From Isotricha intestinalis (Eukaryota; Ciliophora; Litostomatea; Vestibuliferida; Isotrichidae), in NCBI GenBank assembly GCA_023807065.1, contig JAJJLU010004266.1, forward strand, positions 1 through 15,720: a stretch of 15,720 nucleotides of DNA, written 5' to 3'. Position 1 is the stretch's first letter. Each line of letters starts with the position of its first letter. Below are positions 1 to 8,263 of the stretch, one piece after another. The notes below the pieces were generated by a model that was not told where the DNA came from, searched no databases, and saw only the letters and a list, made by a program, of their open reading frames with translations. Both the position numbers and the translations under genes were made by a program.

Positions 1-1179
1 CCAGATATATTAGATAGACATATTATAGTATGTGGAATAGGATTAAATTTAAAAAATTTATTAATGCCATTAAGAGCATCATCAATGAAAAATCAACAAT
101 ATCCAATATTAATAATAGATAAAAATGAGCATATTCCTTCAGAAATATGGAAAGAAATTCAATATTATCCAGATATATATTTTATGCAAGGAAATCCAAT
201 TAAAAGTAAAGATTTACATAAAGCAGGAATTAAAAAAGCAAGAGCAGTAATAATATTATCAAAACCAACAACAGATGTTGATCAAGTTGATATGGTTGAT
301 GCAGATACAATATTTATATATAAAGCAATTAAAAATGAAACAAAAAATGCATTAATAATTGCTGAATTAGTTTCAGTCAATGCTATTTCATTTATAAATG
401 CAACTAATGATGATTCTAATGTGAGAAAACAAGGTTATTGGTTAAGTGAACCTTTTGCATTAGGTGAAATATATATTAGTTCAATGTTAGATACTTTAAT
501 TTGTCAAGCTTTTTATAATCCATATATTACTGATATATTACAACAATTAATTATGGGAAGTGCAGGAAGTAATTTTGCTCCTGGTTTAAGAAGAAAAATG
601 CAAGAAAAAAAAATTACACAAAGTACTCTTTATTTACTTAATATTAATGATGAATTAGGAAGATTAGGTAATCGAGATTTTCCTAAGAAAGTACAATTTA
701 AAGAATTATTTCAATTTTTTTCTAAGAATAATATGGTTCCTATTGGAATTAATAGAAATTCTGCAAGATTAAGTACTTTGAAAAATAATAAACAGGATAA
801 AAGATATGTTTATTTATGCCCTAAAAATGATGATTTAGTTGATATTGATCATGATAAAATTTATATTTTAGCAGGAGAGGATTATTATTCTTTAAATAAA
901 ATAAATGATCCTTATAAAATGAAAAATAATGCTTTTTATCAATTTAATAAAACTAGTAAATTAATTGATAAAAGTAATGAATTAGTTTTAGATTTAGCTC
1001 AAGGAATGAAAAATTTAATTGATAAAAATTCAAAAGTTTTTTCTGAAGCTTATTCAGTTAAAAAAGTTGTTAGTGGGATTAGAAGTTCAATGAGAAATCA
1101 ACTTGCTGCTATGCATGATAAATTAGTAAATACGAAATTTATTGAAGAAACTAATAATAATAATATTATTGAAAATTAA
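1..1179 (+). CDS. BK/Slo-type potassium channel, C-terminal RCK2 part (5' end outside window)
   Basis: The frame is open from base 1, so the start and the membrane channel part lie left of the window. The 392 residues seen match the second RCK (regulator of K+ conductance) domain of BK/Slo channels. There is a Rossmann-type strand HIIVCGIG (nt 22-45), then the BK-typical MPLRAS (nt 64-81), then IAELV (nt about 358-372), LSEPFALGEIY (about 442-474), a MLDTLI helix, and a late LGRLGN...FKELFQFF segment like the BK region just before the end of RCK2. In BK channels this gating ring senses cytosolic Ca2+ and opens a K+ pore in plasma or ciliary membrane. The stretch aligned with the 'calcium bowl' (nt about 397-441) has only two adjacent Asp, not a run of acidic residues. 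The gene ends in TAA and converges on the CDPK gene. Family assignment is firm from motifs; calcium sensitivity is not. Confidence 0.9.
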   Translation, partial: PDILDRHIIVCGIGLNLKNLLMPLRASSMKNQQYPILIIDKNEHIPSEIWKEIQYYPDIYFMQGNPIKSKDLHKAGIKKARAVIILSKPTTDVDQVDMVDADTIFIYKAIKNETKNALIIAELVSVNAISFINATNDDSNVRKQGYWLSEPFALGEIYISSMLDTLICQAFYNPYITDILQQLIMGSAGSNFAPGLRRKMQEKKITQSTLYLLNINDELGRLGNRDFPKKVQFKELFQFFSKNNMVPIGINRNSARLSTLKNNKQDKRYVYLCPKNDDLVDIDHDKIYILAGEDYYSLNKINDPYKMKNNAFYQFNKTSKLIDKSNELVLDLAQGMKNLIDKNSKVFSEAYSVKKVVSGIRSSMRNQLAAMHDKLVNTKFIEETNNNNIIEN

Positions 1180-1610
1180 TAATTTAAGTGAGGAAGAATC
1201 AAAGAAAAAAAATGAAAAAAATTAATTGATATTATTTTATGTAAATAAATGACAAAATATAATTATTTTAAGTAATAAATTAATAAAGAAAAGTTTGAAT
1301 AAATATTATTTCTATTTTAAATCAAAGGGAAAAAAAAAATCATAAAAGGAAAAACAATATTATATTTAAGTGTATTTTCTTGAATAAAATCATATTTTAT
1401 TTATATTATTATTTATTTAATATAAAATATTTTTAATAATATAGATATATTTGATAATAATAATATTTTAAAAAAAATTTTTAAAATTGTTTATTTTAAT
1501 TAAAAACAATTAAAATAATTTAGGATATATAATTTAAAATATATAATTTCAAAGTTTTAAAAAGAGATATACATATTATAATATATCAGGAAAATAAATT
1601 TACATTAATT
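1180..1610. other. intergenic spacer between convergent genes
   Basis: This tail-to-tail spacer separates the BK channel stop and the CDPK stop. It is almost pure A/T with stops in all frames. I see no gene or RNA in it, only one clear inverted repeat at 1491-1518. Confidence 0.6.
1491..1518. repeat. perfect 11-bp inverted repeat with 6-nt loop
   Basis: TTATTTTAATT (1491-1501) is followed by AAAAAC and then its exact reverse complement AATTAAAATAA (1508-1518). It lies between two converging genes, where a stem-loop could mark transcript ends. In sequence this AT-rich such palindromes also arise by chance, so function is only a possibility. Confidence 0.4.
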
Positions 1611-3020
1611 CTAATTCATACAAATAAATCCCATTAGTTCAAAAAAATCATAATAACTAATTTGATCATTTGTATTGTCTAATTTTATAAATAATTCGCA
1701 AATTTTATTTTCATCAGCAATATTTAAAATATTCTGAATTTGTTCTTTTGAAATAAAACCAGTATCTTTTTTATCAAAAAACATAAAAGCTTCAATTAAA
1801 GTTTTTTCGTTTAAATAAATATTATCATTAATAAAAGGAGCTAAAAATTCAGTAAAATCAATCAATCCATTATTATCAGTATCCATAGAATAAAAAATGG
1901 ATTCAAATTCAGATTCTAAAAGACTTAAATTTAATTTCCTAAATCCTTCTCTAAAATCATTTCTATTAATTGAACCATCTTTATCACAATCAAATAATAT
2001 AAATAATTTTTTTAAATCTTTAATTTCATCTTCACTTAATCTAGAAGCAATATAATTTAAAACCATTTTTTGAAAAGTACCTAATTTAACATAATTAACT
2101 ATTTTATCCATATTAAAATTATAATTGTCATTATTATCTTCAAGAATTTTAAACCAAGGATGTTTTAAAATTTCTTTAGCACTTAATCTATTTTCTTCAG
2201 GGCAAATACATTTATTAATTAAATCAATAGCATCACTAGATATATTATTCCATTTTTCATAAGGAAAATTAAATTCCATTTTTTTAATTTTTTTATAAAT
2301 TGCTGAATCATTAGAACCATTAAAAGGAGGGTCACCAGATAATAAAATATATAATATTACTCCAGCAGACCAAATATCACATTTTTCATTATAATTACCA
2401 TTTAAAACTTCAGGAGCAACATAATAAGATGTTCCTACTTTAGTATTCATTATTCTATTTATATTATCATCATAAAATTGACTTAAACCAAAATCTATTA
2501 TTTTAATTGAATTATTATTGTCTTCATTTTGATAATAAAATAATATATTTTCAGGTTTTAAATCTCTATGACAAATTCCATTGTTATGACAATATGATAA
2601 TGATGATATTACTTGATAAAAAATTGAAGCAGCTTCTTTTTCACTAAACATTTTCTTTTTCTGAATATGATTTATTATTTTATCAAATAATTCACCTCCT
2701 TTGCATTGTTCCATTATTAAATAAATATATTTATCATCTTCAAACACTTCATATAATTTTATGATATTTGGATGGTCTACTTTTTTTAAAATAGATATTT
2801 CTCTTTGAATTTTTTCAATATTTGAAATTTTAATTTTTGGTAATTGTTTACATGCTCTGAATTCTCCTGTTATTTTATTCCTTACTTCTAATACTCTTCC
2901 ATAAGCTCCTTTTCCTAAATTCTTGCTAATTTCATATTTACTTGAGAATAGACCTTCTGTTAAGGAAACGAAATTTTGTTTGTTAAATGTTAAAATGTCT
3001 GATTCTTTCTGAATGTACAT
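1611..3020 (-). CDS. calcium-dependent protein kinase (CDPK), compact form
   Basis: This 469-residue Ser/Thr kinase has the classic CDPK layout: short N-terminus, kinase, junction (autoinhibitory) segment, EF-hand region. Catalytic features are all present: glycine loop GKGAYGRV (36-43), ATP lysine K58, helix-C E74, HRDLKPEN (151-158), DFG (176-178), APE (202-204), and a bulky gatekeeper M103. The junction (about 300-335) carries FQKMVLNYIASRLSEDEI, a hallmark of CDPKs. EF1 (344-355) has D, D, D, S, N and an Asp at position 12; EF2 (380-391) is canonical. EF3 (416-427) has Lys at 3 and Gln at 12. EF4 (about 448) is short by one residue. Calcium binding is therefore probably confined to the N-lobe. 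The protein begins MYI, so it lacks the N-terminal Gly needed for myristoylation and is probably soluble. In this family Ca2+ relieves junction-domain inhibition. The gene ends in TAG. Confidence 0.96.
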   Translation of the reverse strand: MYIQKESDILTFNKQNFVSLTEGLFSSKYEISKNLGKGAYGRVLEVRNKITGEFRACKQLPKIKISNIEKIQREISILKKVDHPNIIKLYEVFEDDKYIYLIMEQCKGGELFDKIINHIQKKKMFSEKEAASIFYQVISSLSYCHNNGICHRDLKPENILFYYQNEDNNNSIKIIDFGLSQFYDDNINRIMNTKVGTSYYVAPEVLNGNYNEKCDIWSAGVILYILLSGDPPFNGSNDSAIYKKIKKMEFNFPYEKWNNISSDAIDLINKCICPEENRLSAKEILKHPWFKILEDNNDNYNFNMDKIVNYVKLGTFQKMVLNYIASRLSEDEIKDLKKLFILFDCDKDGSINRNDFREGFRKLNLSLLESEFESIFYSMDTDNNGLIDFTEFLAPFINDNIYLNEKTLIEAFMFFDKKDTGFISKEQIQNILNIADENKICELFIKLDNTNDQISYYDFFELMGFICMN

Positions 3021-3407
3021 TTTTTTAATTTAAAAATTTAATTATTTATCTTTCTTTTAAATATTCAAAATTTTATATGTGTTCTGAAACAAAAAAAAAT
3101 AAAAAATTAATTTTGCATGTTTTGTAAATCTTAAAGATTCATAAACTATTTTTCATTAAATTTTATTTGATAAAAATAACAAATAATAAAATAAACTCAA
3201 TTTGATTACAAAAAGATAAGATTAATTATAATAATTAAAATAAAAATTAAATATTTTTTTTATTTTTCCTTATAAAATTGGTTATCAATTCAAAGTTATA
3301 AAATAATAATTATTAATTAAAAATTATTGAATTTAAATTAAAATAATAAATTTCAATCTCTTTATTTTTTATATAATCATATAGTGAAATAATCCCTTAT
3401 AAAATAA
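3021..3407. other. intergenic region upstream of the CDPK gene
   Basis: This spacer lies 5' of the minus-strand CDPK and 3' of the small relic. It is nearly all A/T and broken by stops in every frame. I see no convincing gene, repeat or RNA. Promoter elements of the CDPK should lie near 3021-3150, but I cannot identify a motif. Confidence 0.5.
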
Positions 3408-3864
3408 TTAATGTTTGGAAAGGCCTTTAGTGCCTTTTACATTTTTTCCATAATTATCTCTAGTTCTATTATCACTTCTTAACTTTTTAACTTTTTCTAA
3501 ATATTTTTTTCTTTTTTCTTTAATTTCTTTAGCACATTTAAATCTTGACCATAAACTTCTTTAGGATTTTTAAAACTTTCTTTAATTTTTTAATTTCTTC
3601 AACAATTAACCCAACAATAGCTTTAACTTGTCTTTCTTTTTTTTGTCTAACAACTTTTTTTATTTCTTCAATTTTCCCTTTTTTATTTGAATTCTCCATT
3701 TTAAACTATATCTTATTGTTAATGGTTTATTTCCATGTCAATATAATCTAGAATATTTTATGAAATAAACATATGAGTTTTTCCTTTAACTTCACAATAT
3801 TTTAATCCATGTTCTTGGAAATTTTATTTTCTGAAAAAGAACATGTATTATATTTAATAGCCAT
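3408..3864 (-). pseudogene. small Lys/Glu-rich coding relic with several frame breaks
   Basis: The minus strand carries coding-like sequence in alternating frames. It starts at ATG 3864 (MAIKYNTCSFSENK), shifts at about 3821 to FQEHGLKYCEVKGKTHMFIS, and ends that piece with a TAA. A further piece contains ILTWK and TINNKI separated by TAA, then a TAG. ATG 3699 in that frame opens a 53-codon run (MENSNKKGKIEEIKKVV...). It shifts at about 3582 to ESFKNPKEVYGQDL and again at about 3541 to a Lys-rich run ending DNYGKNVKGTKGLSKH and a TAA at 3410. Three of the breaks are each explained by one missing base next to an A or T run. Codon use in the continued frames (GAA, AGT, GGT, GAT) matches intact genes better than the unshifted frame does. 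If joined it would be about 150 residues, probably coiled coil. I do not recognise the family. A short live gene from 3699 alone, or hidden introns, remain possible. Confidence 0.55.
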
Positions 3865-3963
3865 TTTTTTTAAATGAGATATGTTTTTAAATAAATAATT
3901 ATTTAAAAAATAATTTATTTCAAATAAAGAATTTTTTATAACAATTAAATAATAAAATCTTAA

Positions 3964-4920
3964 ATGCATATTAATGAACAAATAGATAGAGTATTTGGAG
4001 ATATTAATCATAATGATAAAAGACAATTTCACAGTCCAGATTCAATTACTAAACAAAATCCAAAGAAAAAATCATCTTTTAAAAAACACACAAATCATAA
4101 TATAAATATTAATGATGATAATAAATCTTATTATTCAATTGAAAGTATTGAAGAAATAAATAAACCTTATTTAAAAGAAAATGAAGATAATTCTTTTTAT
4201 GATGATTTTATGAAAAAAATAAAAGAAGATGAAAAAGAGGTTACTGTTGAGCATAAAAATACTAATAAGAAAAAACAACCTCATTTTCAAGTTAAAACAG
4301 GTTTTATAAAAAAAGAAAAATCTCAAGCAAATGTTCATTCTAAACATTTTTTAGAAGGAAAAAAAGAAACAGGAATGTTTAACCAAAATAATAGTTTAAT
4401 AACTGAACAAATTAATTGTGAAGAAGATAATAATTTATTGAAAACAAATCATAACAATAAAATAAATAAAAAATACAATTGTATTGATTCTATTAATTCA
4501 AAAAATAATAGAAATATTCTAAATATTAATCAAACAAATTTATCTCATGAAAAAAATATAAATCAAATTACAGTTACTAATAAAAAAGAATTTAATATAG
4601 AAAATGAAAAAATTCAAAACTCAGTTCAATTTGAAATTATAAATAAATTTAAAAAATTTAATGATCTTAAAGTTCAAACGGCAATATCATTTGATCAAAT
4701 AATAAAAGGAGTGAATTTTTCAAACGTAAAAAAATTAAATTTAAATTCTCAGAATGAGCAAATTAATATCAATAATAATAATAACATTATTATAAATAAC
4801 AATAATAATAATGTTAATGAAAATAAAAGCACTGATAATGCAAATCAACATGAAGGAATATATCCTTCTTCAAATAATTTACTAAAAACAAAAAGAAATT
4901 CAATTTTTTGTTGTTTTTAG
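3964..4920 (+). CDS. Asn/Lys-rich hypothetical protein with C-terminal Cys pair
   Basis: This is a 318-codon open frame with a TAA directly before the ATG, so this start is the earliest possible one. The protein is hydrophilic and mostly low complexity, with many Asn, Lys, Glu and Ser. Two near-pure Asn tracts lie about residues 270-287, encoded by AAT repeats. It has no signal peptide, no membrane segment and no domain I recognise. The C-terminus reads KRNSIFCCF: a basic patch followed by hydrophobic residues and two Cys, which could be acylated, but it is not a standard CaaX box. The balanced use of Glu, Asp, Gln, Ser and Thr codons supports a real gene, probably disordered or a scaffold. 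It diverges from the small relic on the left (99 bp gap) and converges on the NEK gene on the right, ending in TAG. Confidence 0.72.
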   Translation: MHINEQIDRVFGDINHNDKRQFHSPDSITKQNPKKKSSFKKHTNHNININDDNKSYYSIESIEEINKPYLKENEDNSFYDDFMKKIKEDEKEVTVEHKNTNKKKQPHFQVKTGFIKKEKSQANVHSKHFLEGKKETGMFNQNNSLITEQINCEEDNNLLKTNHNNKINKKYNCIDSINSKNNRNILNINQTNLSHEKNINQITVTNKKEFNIENEKIQNSVQFEIINKFKKFNDLKVQTAISFDQIIKGVNFSNVKKLNLNSQNEQININNNNNIIINNNNNNVNENKSTDNANQHEGIYPSSNNLLKTKRNSIFCCF

Positions 4921-5102
4921 GAATATAAATAATTGATGAATCCAAATTTGTAAATATATGCATTAATTATAAATAATTATAAAGTATTTTAATTTTATTT
5001 GAACTTCATAAAAATATATTTAAATGAATATTTAAATTTTTGCAAGACTATGTAAAATGTGTATTATAATAAAAAATACAATTAAAAAAATGTAAATTCA
5101 TA
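4921..5102. other. short convergent spacer
   Basis: This tail-to-tail gap lies between the Asn-rich protein and the NEK kinase. It is A/T-rich with no gene; transcript ends of both neighbours must fall here. Confidence 0.5.
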
Positions 5103-6656
5103 TTAGAATATATTTATAACATTCCTTCTTATAGGGCTTAACCTTTTCTTTGGAATTACTTTATTTTCAGGAGCTTTTTGTATATTTGAATTTGAAATTT
5201 CTAAAATTGGATAATTATGCCTATTTTCAAAATCATTTTCTCTTCTTCCACTATAATTATAACCATAATTATATTTATTTCTGTCATATTTGTATTTATT
5301 ATATTTAATAATTGGTTTTAAATAAGGAGCATAAATTTTATAAAGTTCATCTAAATGATTTTTATTCTTTTTATTTATTATTTTTCTTTGATTATTCCTT
5401 GGAGAATAATTATTTAATTGAGGTAATTCAGTTGAAATGTCTATTTGACCTCTTCCATTATAATTATTTCCTTTTCTTGCTCTTGAAGAATCTTCTCTAA
5501 TATTTAAATAAATATTACTAATCGAATTATCATTTTCTTTCATATTTGCATATCTTTGTAATTGTAATTCATTTAAATCTTTTTCTAATCTTTTATCTCC
5601 AATTTTTTCAATTTTCCCATTAGAACTTTTCTCTCTTTTAATAGGAGGAATTTTATTTTCTATTTCTTTTTTATTAGTATAACTCCTATAATTCTTAATA
5701 TTCGTTTTTGAATTAGAATTCTTCATATTTTCAATATGTTTATCATAATTAGGTTTAGGTAATTTATCACTTAAAAAAAGTAAATTTTTAGGAATTTTAA
5801 TAGTTCTCAAAAGATTTTGATCTTCATTATCTACATCAGTTCTATTAAAAGAATTAAAATATTCGATTCTTTTTTTAACAATAACATTTTTTAAAATTCT
5901 GTCACAACTAGGTCTATTATCAGAATTGACTTGTAAAAGTAATTTAACAATAGAGAAAAGATCATCAGAGAATCGATCAGGGATTTTATTAATTTGTCCT
6001 TTAATAACTTTATGAAATAGACCTTCCATATTTTCAGCTCTAAAAGGAGGTTTTAAAGTGATCATTTCATATAGAACACAACCTAAACTCCATATATCAC
6101 TTTTATTATCATAAGGTTGATCTTTCCAAACTTCAGGACTTGCATAATATGGAGTTCCAGTTTGTGTATATCCTAAACCTTTTCTTGCTACTTTAGATAC
6201 ATTTAAATCACCTAATTTTGCTGTTCCATCACTACATAAAAATACATTTGCACTTTTTAAATCTCTATGTAATATTTTTAAGTCATGTAATGCTTTTAAA
6301 CCCTTTACTAATTGAATAAATATTCTCCATATATCACTTTCTTCAAAAAATTTTGCTGTTTTCTTATGTTCTACAATTTTCTGATATAAATCACCTTTAT
6401 CTGCATATTCCATTACTATTCCTAATGTTGAATCTTTTTCATCAAAAAATGCTTCTTTGTAACTTATTACATAATTACTTTTTACACTTGCTAATATACG
6501 AACTTCGTTTAATGCGTTTGATTTTTCTTTATCTGAAAGATTTAGTAATTTTACCTTTTTTAAAGCATATATATTGTTGTCTACTAATCTTTTTACTTTA
6601 TATACTTTTGAATATGCTCCTTCTCCTAATTTTTGTAAAATTTGGAAATCGTTCAT
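5103..6656 (-). CDS. NEK (NIMA-related) Ser/Thr protein kinase
   Basis: This 517-residue protein has an N-terminal kinase domain (about 4-260) and a long basic tail. Seen motifs are glycine loop GEGAYSKV (11-18), ATP lysine K33, helix-C E51, HRDLKSAN (130-137), activation segment GTPYYASPEVW (167-177) and SDIWSLGC. HRDLKSANVFL and GTPYYASPE are typical of NEKs. The metal-binding DFG is DLN (150-152, in GDLNVSKV), a variant I know from protist and algal NEKs, and the APE motif is SPE. The catalytic Asp residues remain, so activity is expected. NEKs act in mitosis, centrioles/basal bodies and cilium length, and this gene most plausibly serves one of these. The tail (260-517) is rich in Lys, Asn, Arg and Tyr, includes a Tyr/Asn/Lys repeat at about 450-470, and looks disordered. 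ATG 6656 is right because the kinase fold starts at residue 4. Valine codons change from GTA (12 of 13) before residue 160 to none of the next seven. It ends in TAA. Confidence 0.95.
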   Translation of the reverse strand: MNDFQILQKLGEGAYSKVYKVKRLVDNNIYALKKVKLLNLSDKEKSNALNEVRILASVKSNYVISYKEAFFDEKDSTLGIVMEYADKGDLYQKIVEHKKTAKFFEESDIWRIFIQLVKGLKALHDLKILHRDLKSANVFLCSDGTAKLGDLNVSKVARKGLGYTQTGTPYYASPEVWKDQPYDNKSDIWSLGCVLYEMITLKPPFRAENMEGLFHKVIKGQINKIPDRFSDDLFSIVKLLLQVNSDNRPSCDRILKNVIVKKRIEYFNSFNRTDVDNEDQNLLRTIKIPKNLLFLSDKLPKPNYDKHIENMKNSNSKTNIKNYRSYTNKKEIENKIPPIKREKSSNGKIEKIGDKRLEKDLNELQLQRYANMKENDNSISNIYLNIREDSSRARKGNNYNGRGQIDISTELPQLNNYSPRNNQRKIINKKNKNHLDELYKIYAPYLKPIIKYNKYKYDRNKYNYGYNYSGRRENDFENRHNYPILEISNSNIQKAPENKVIPKKRLSPIRRNVINIF

Positions 6657-6932
6657 TTTATTATATATTATGCCTTTATTATATATTTTTATTGTATTTT
6701 TTTTTTATATTTTTCAATATATTTTATGTTTATTTCTATTAAAGTTATGAAATTTTTATTCTTTTTTTATTGAAATAATAAATAATTATATATATAAAAT
6801 TCTACATTTATTTTTTTTTGTTTTTTTTTTGTATTTTGAAAAACATTAAATTTATAATATATTATTTATATCATTTATTTTAAGCTGATTTTTTATTAAA
6901 ATAAATAGTTTACTCAAACTTAAATTTATGTT
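6657..6932. other. T-rich spacer upstream of the NEK gene
   Basis: This 276-base gap has long T runs on the plus strand (A runs on the NEK coding strand), as seen just upstream of the CK1-CDPK start too. It probably holds the NEK promoter and the end of the decayed gene beyond it. No motif could be named. Confidence 0.4.
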
Positions 6933-8005
6933 TTATATATTATATAATGCTTTTTTTCTTTTAAATTGAAAACAATCAATTTCCTTAATACAAATTTTTA
7001 TTTCCAAATCATGACCTATGAATATTATTTGTTGGTTTTGAAGATTATTTTTTTGAACTGTTTGAATATATAAGTTTATTTAAAAATATATATATGATTT
7101 TACTTAAAAAATATTATTTTTTTAAAGATTGATTAACTTCTATATTTGCTTTTATATTATATGTAATATGGAAATATGAACTTTTCATATTTGATAACTA
7201 TTTTATATATATTTTTATTTAAATAATAATAATTTTTAATACAACTTAATTTATTTATTTCTAAAGTATCATTTCTTGAATTAACATTTTTTCTTTGCTT
7301 TTTTATTTTTAAATTTTTTTGATTTTATTTTGGAAATAAATATTTGCCTAAAATTTGTGAATTTATTATAAGAATTTTTTCATGTATTAATTGATTAATT
7401 ATTAATTTTAATTCTTTTTGTTTTTCTTAGAGTATATTATTTAATTGTTCAAAATCTTAAAGTTCAATTAATAAATACTATTTTTTTTCTTTGAATTCTT
7501 TTTCTTTTAATTAATATTTTTTATTTAAATCAAAATAAAATTATTTAAATTTATATTTTGTCTTAATATTATAATTGAACTTTTCTATTTTTTTCTAAAA
7601 ATTCACCTCCTTCAAATTTAAATTTATTTATCATATATTCAAAATTTTTTTCAATTATTAATAATCAGTAATTTTAACTTTAACTGTATTAAATTTCTTT
7701 CTTTTTGTACCGTTTTATTTAATAAATTTTCTTGTTTCTTGTTCAATAAATGCAACATTTGCGTTATCTATTCTGATTTTTTTTCATAGTCTAATTTTTT
7801 TTCTTTTTAACTTCATTAAAATTTTTATTTATTAAAAATGTTGAATTATATATATATTTAACTAATGTTGATGCATTCATTGTTTGAATATTATTTTGAT
7901 AATCAATTCATCAATTTCACTTCTTATTTCATAAAACAATGTATACTATTATAATTATTATTTTTCCAAATCAAGCTTATTTGATCTACTATTTTGATTA
8001 TTCAT
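6933..8005 (-). pseudogene. decayed coiled-coil protein gene
   Basis: The minus strand reads as a fragmented protein of about 355 codons, from ATG 8005 (MNNQNSRSNKLDLEK) to TAA at 6935. Clear pieces are SEIDEL and, after a one-base shift near 7905, DYQNNIQTMNASTLVKYIY. From 7800 there is KKLDYEKKSE-stop-ITQMLHLLNKKQENLL..., then from 7655 IEKNFEYMINKFKFEGGEF. From 7558 there is a long frame with YFDLNKKY, LKEKEFKEKK, DFEQLNNIL and EKQKELKLIINQLIHEK separated by TAA/TAG. The last piece (from 7079) has 48 open codons including IIFIGHDLEIKICIKEID. The richness in Glu, Asp and Gly in these frames is unlike the Phe/Ile/Asn/Tyr noise of spacer DNA. About fifteen in-frame TAA/TAG and some five or six frame changes make it non-functional under the standard code. 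Heptad-like Leu spacing suggests coiled coil; family unknown. Chance cannot be excluded without a homologue. Confidence 0.5.
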
Positions 8006-8263
8006 TTCAATTAATATAAATTGTTTTTAAATTATTATGTAATTCAAAAAAAAAAATTTAAATTTAAGTAATATACAATTAAAGTAGTTATATTTAAATA
8101 AAATTATATTTTAAAATTCTAATTAACAGAGTTAAATCAAATTTTATACTAATAAAACATAAATTTAAATAATAATTCAAAAATGTTGCACTTTAAATAT
8201 TTTATATTGTATATGATAGTTTTTACATTAGATTAAGAAACTAAATAATACATAAAAAAATAT
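8006..8263. other. spacer downstream of the phosphatase gene
   Basis: This A/T-rich gap lies between the decayed coiled-coil gene and the 3' end of the phosphatase gene, both on the minus strand. Stops occur in all frames and I see nothing further in it. Confidence 0.45.

Noticed and set aside
3538..3600. A 13-nt intron (GTTTATGGTCAAG, 3544-3556) that would join two frames of the small relic
   Set aside because: It is shorter than known spliceosomal introns and would remove the better-looking frame ESFKNPKEVYGQDL.
3408..3699. Programmed frameshifting of the Euplotes type
   Set aside because: Euplotes shifts are +1 at AAA-TAA/TAG. Here the steps are of the opposite kind (one base missing) and lie within A/T runs, which fits decay better.
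3545..3751. 68-codon plus-strand frame rich in Phe, Leu and Ile
   Set aside because: It is the antisense of the Lys/Glu-rich small relic; its apparent hydrophobicity is the mirror of AAA/GAA codons.
3802..4032. 76-codon minus-strand frame
   Set aside because: Its first part is antisense to the Asn-rich gene. Only its last 20 codons, from ATG 3864, look like coding sequence and are included in the relic.
5312..5500. 62-codon plus-strand frame
   Set aside because: It is antisense to the basic tail of the NEK gene.
6353..6742. 129-codon plus-strand hydrophobic frame resembling a membrane protein
   Set aside because: It lies opposite the NEK kinase domain and is a shadow of it.
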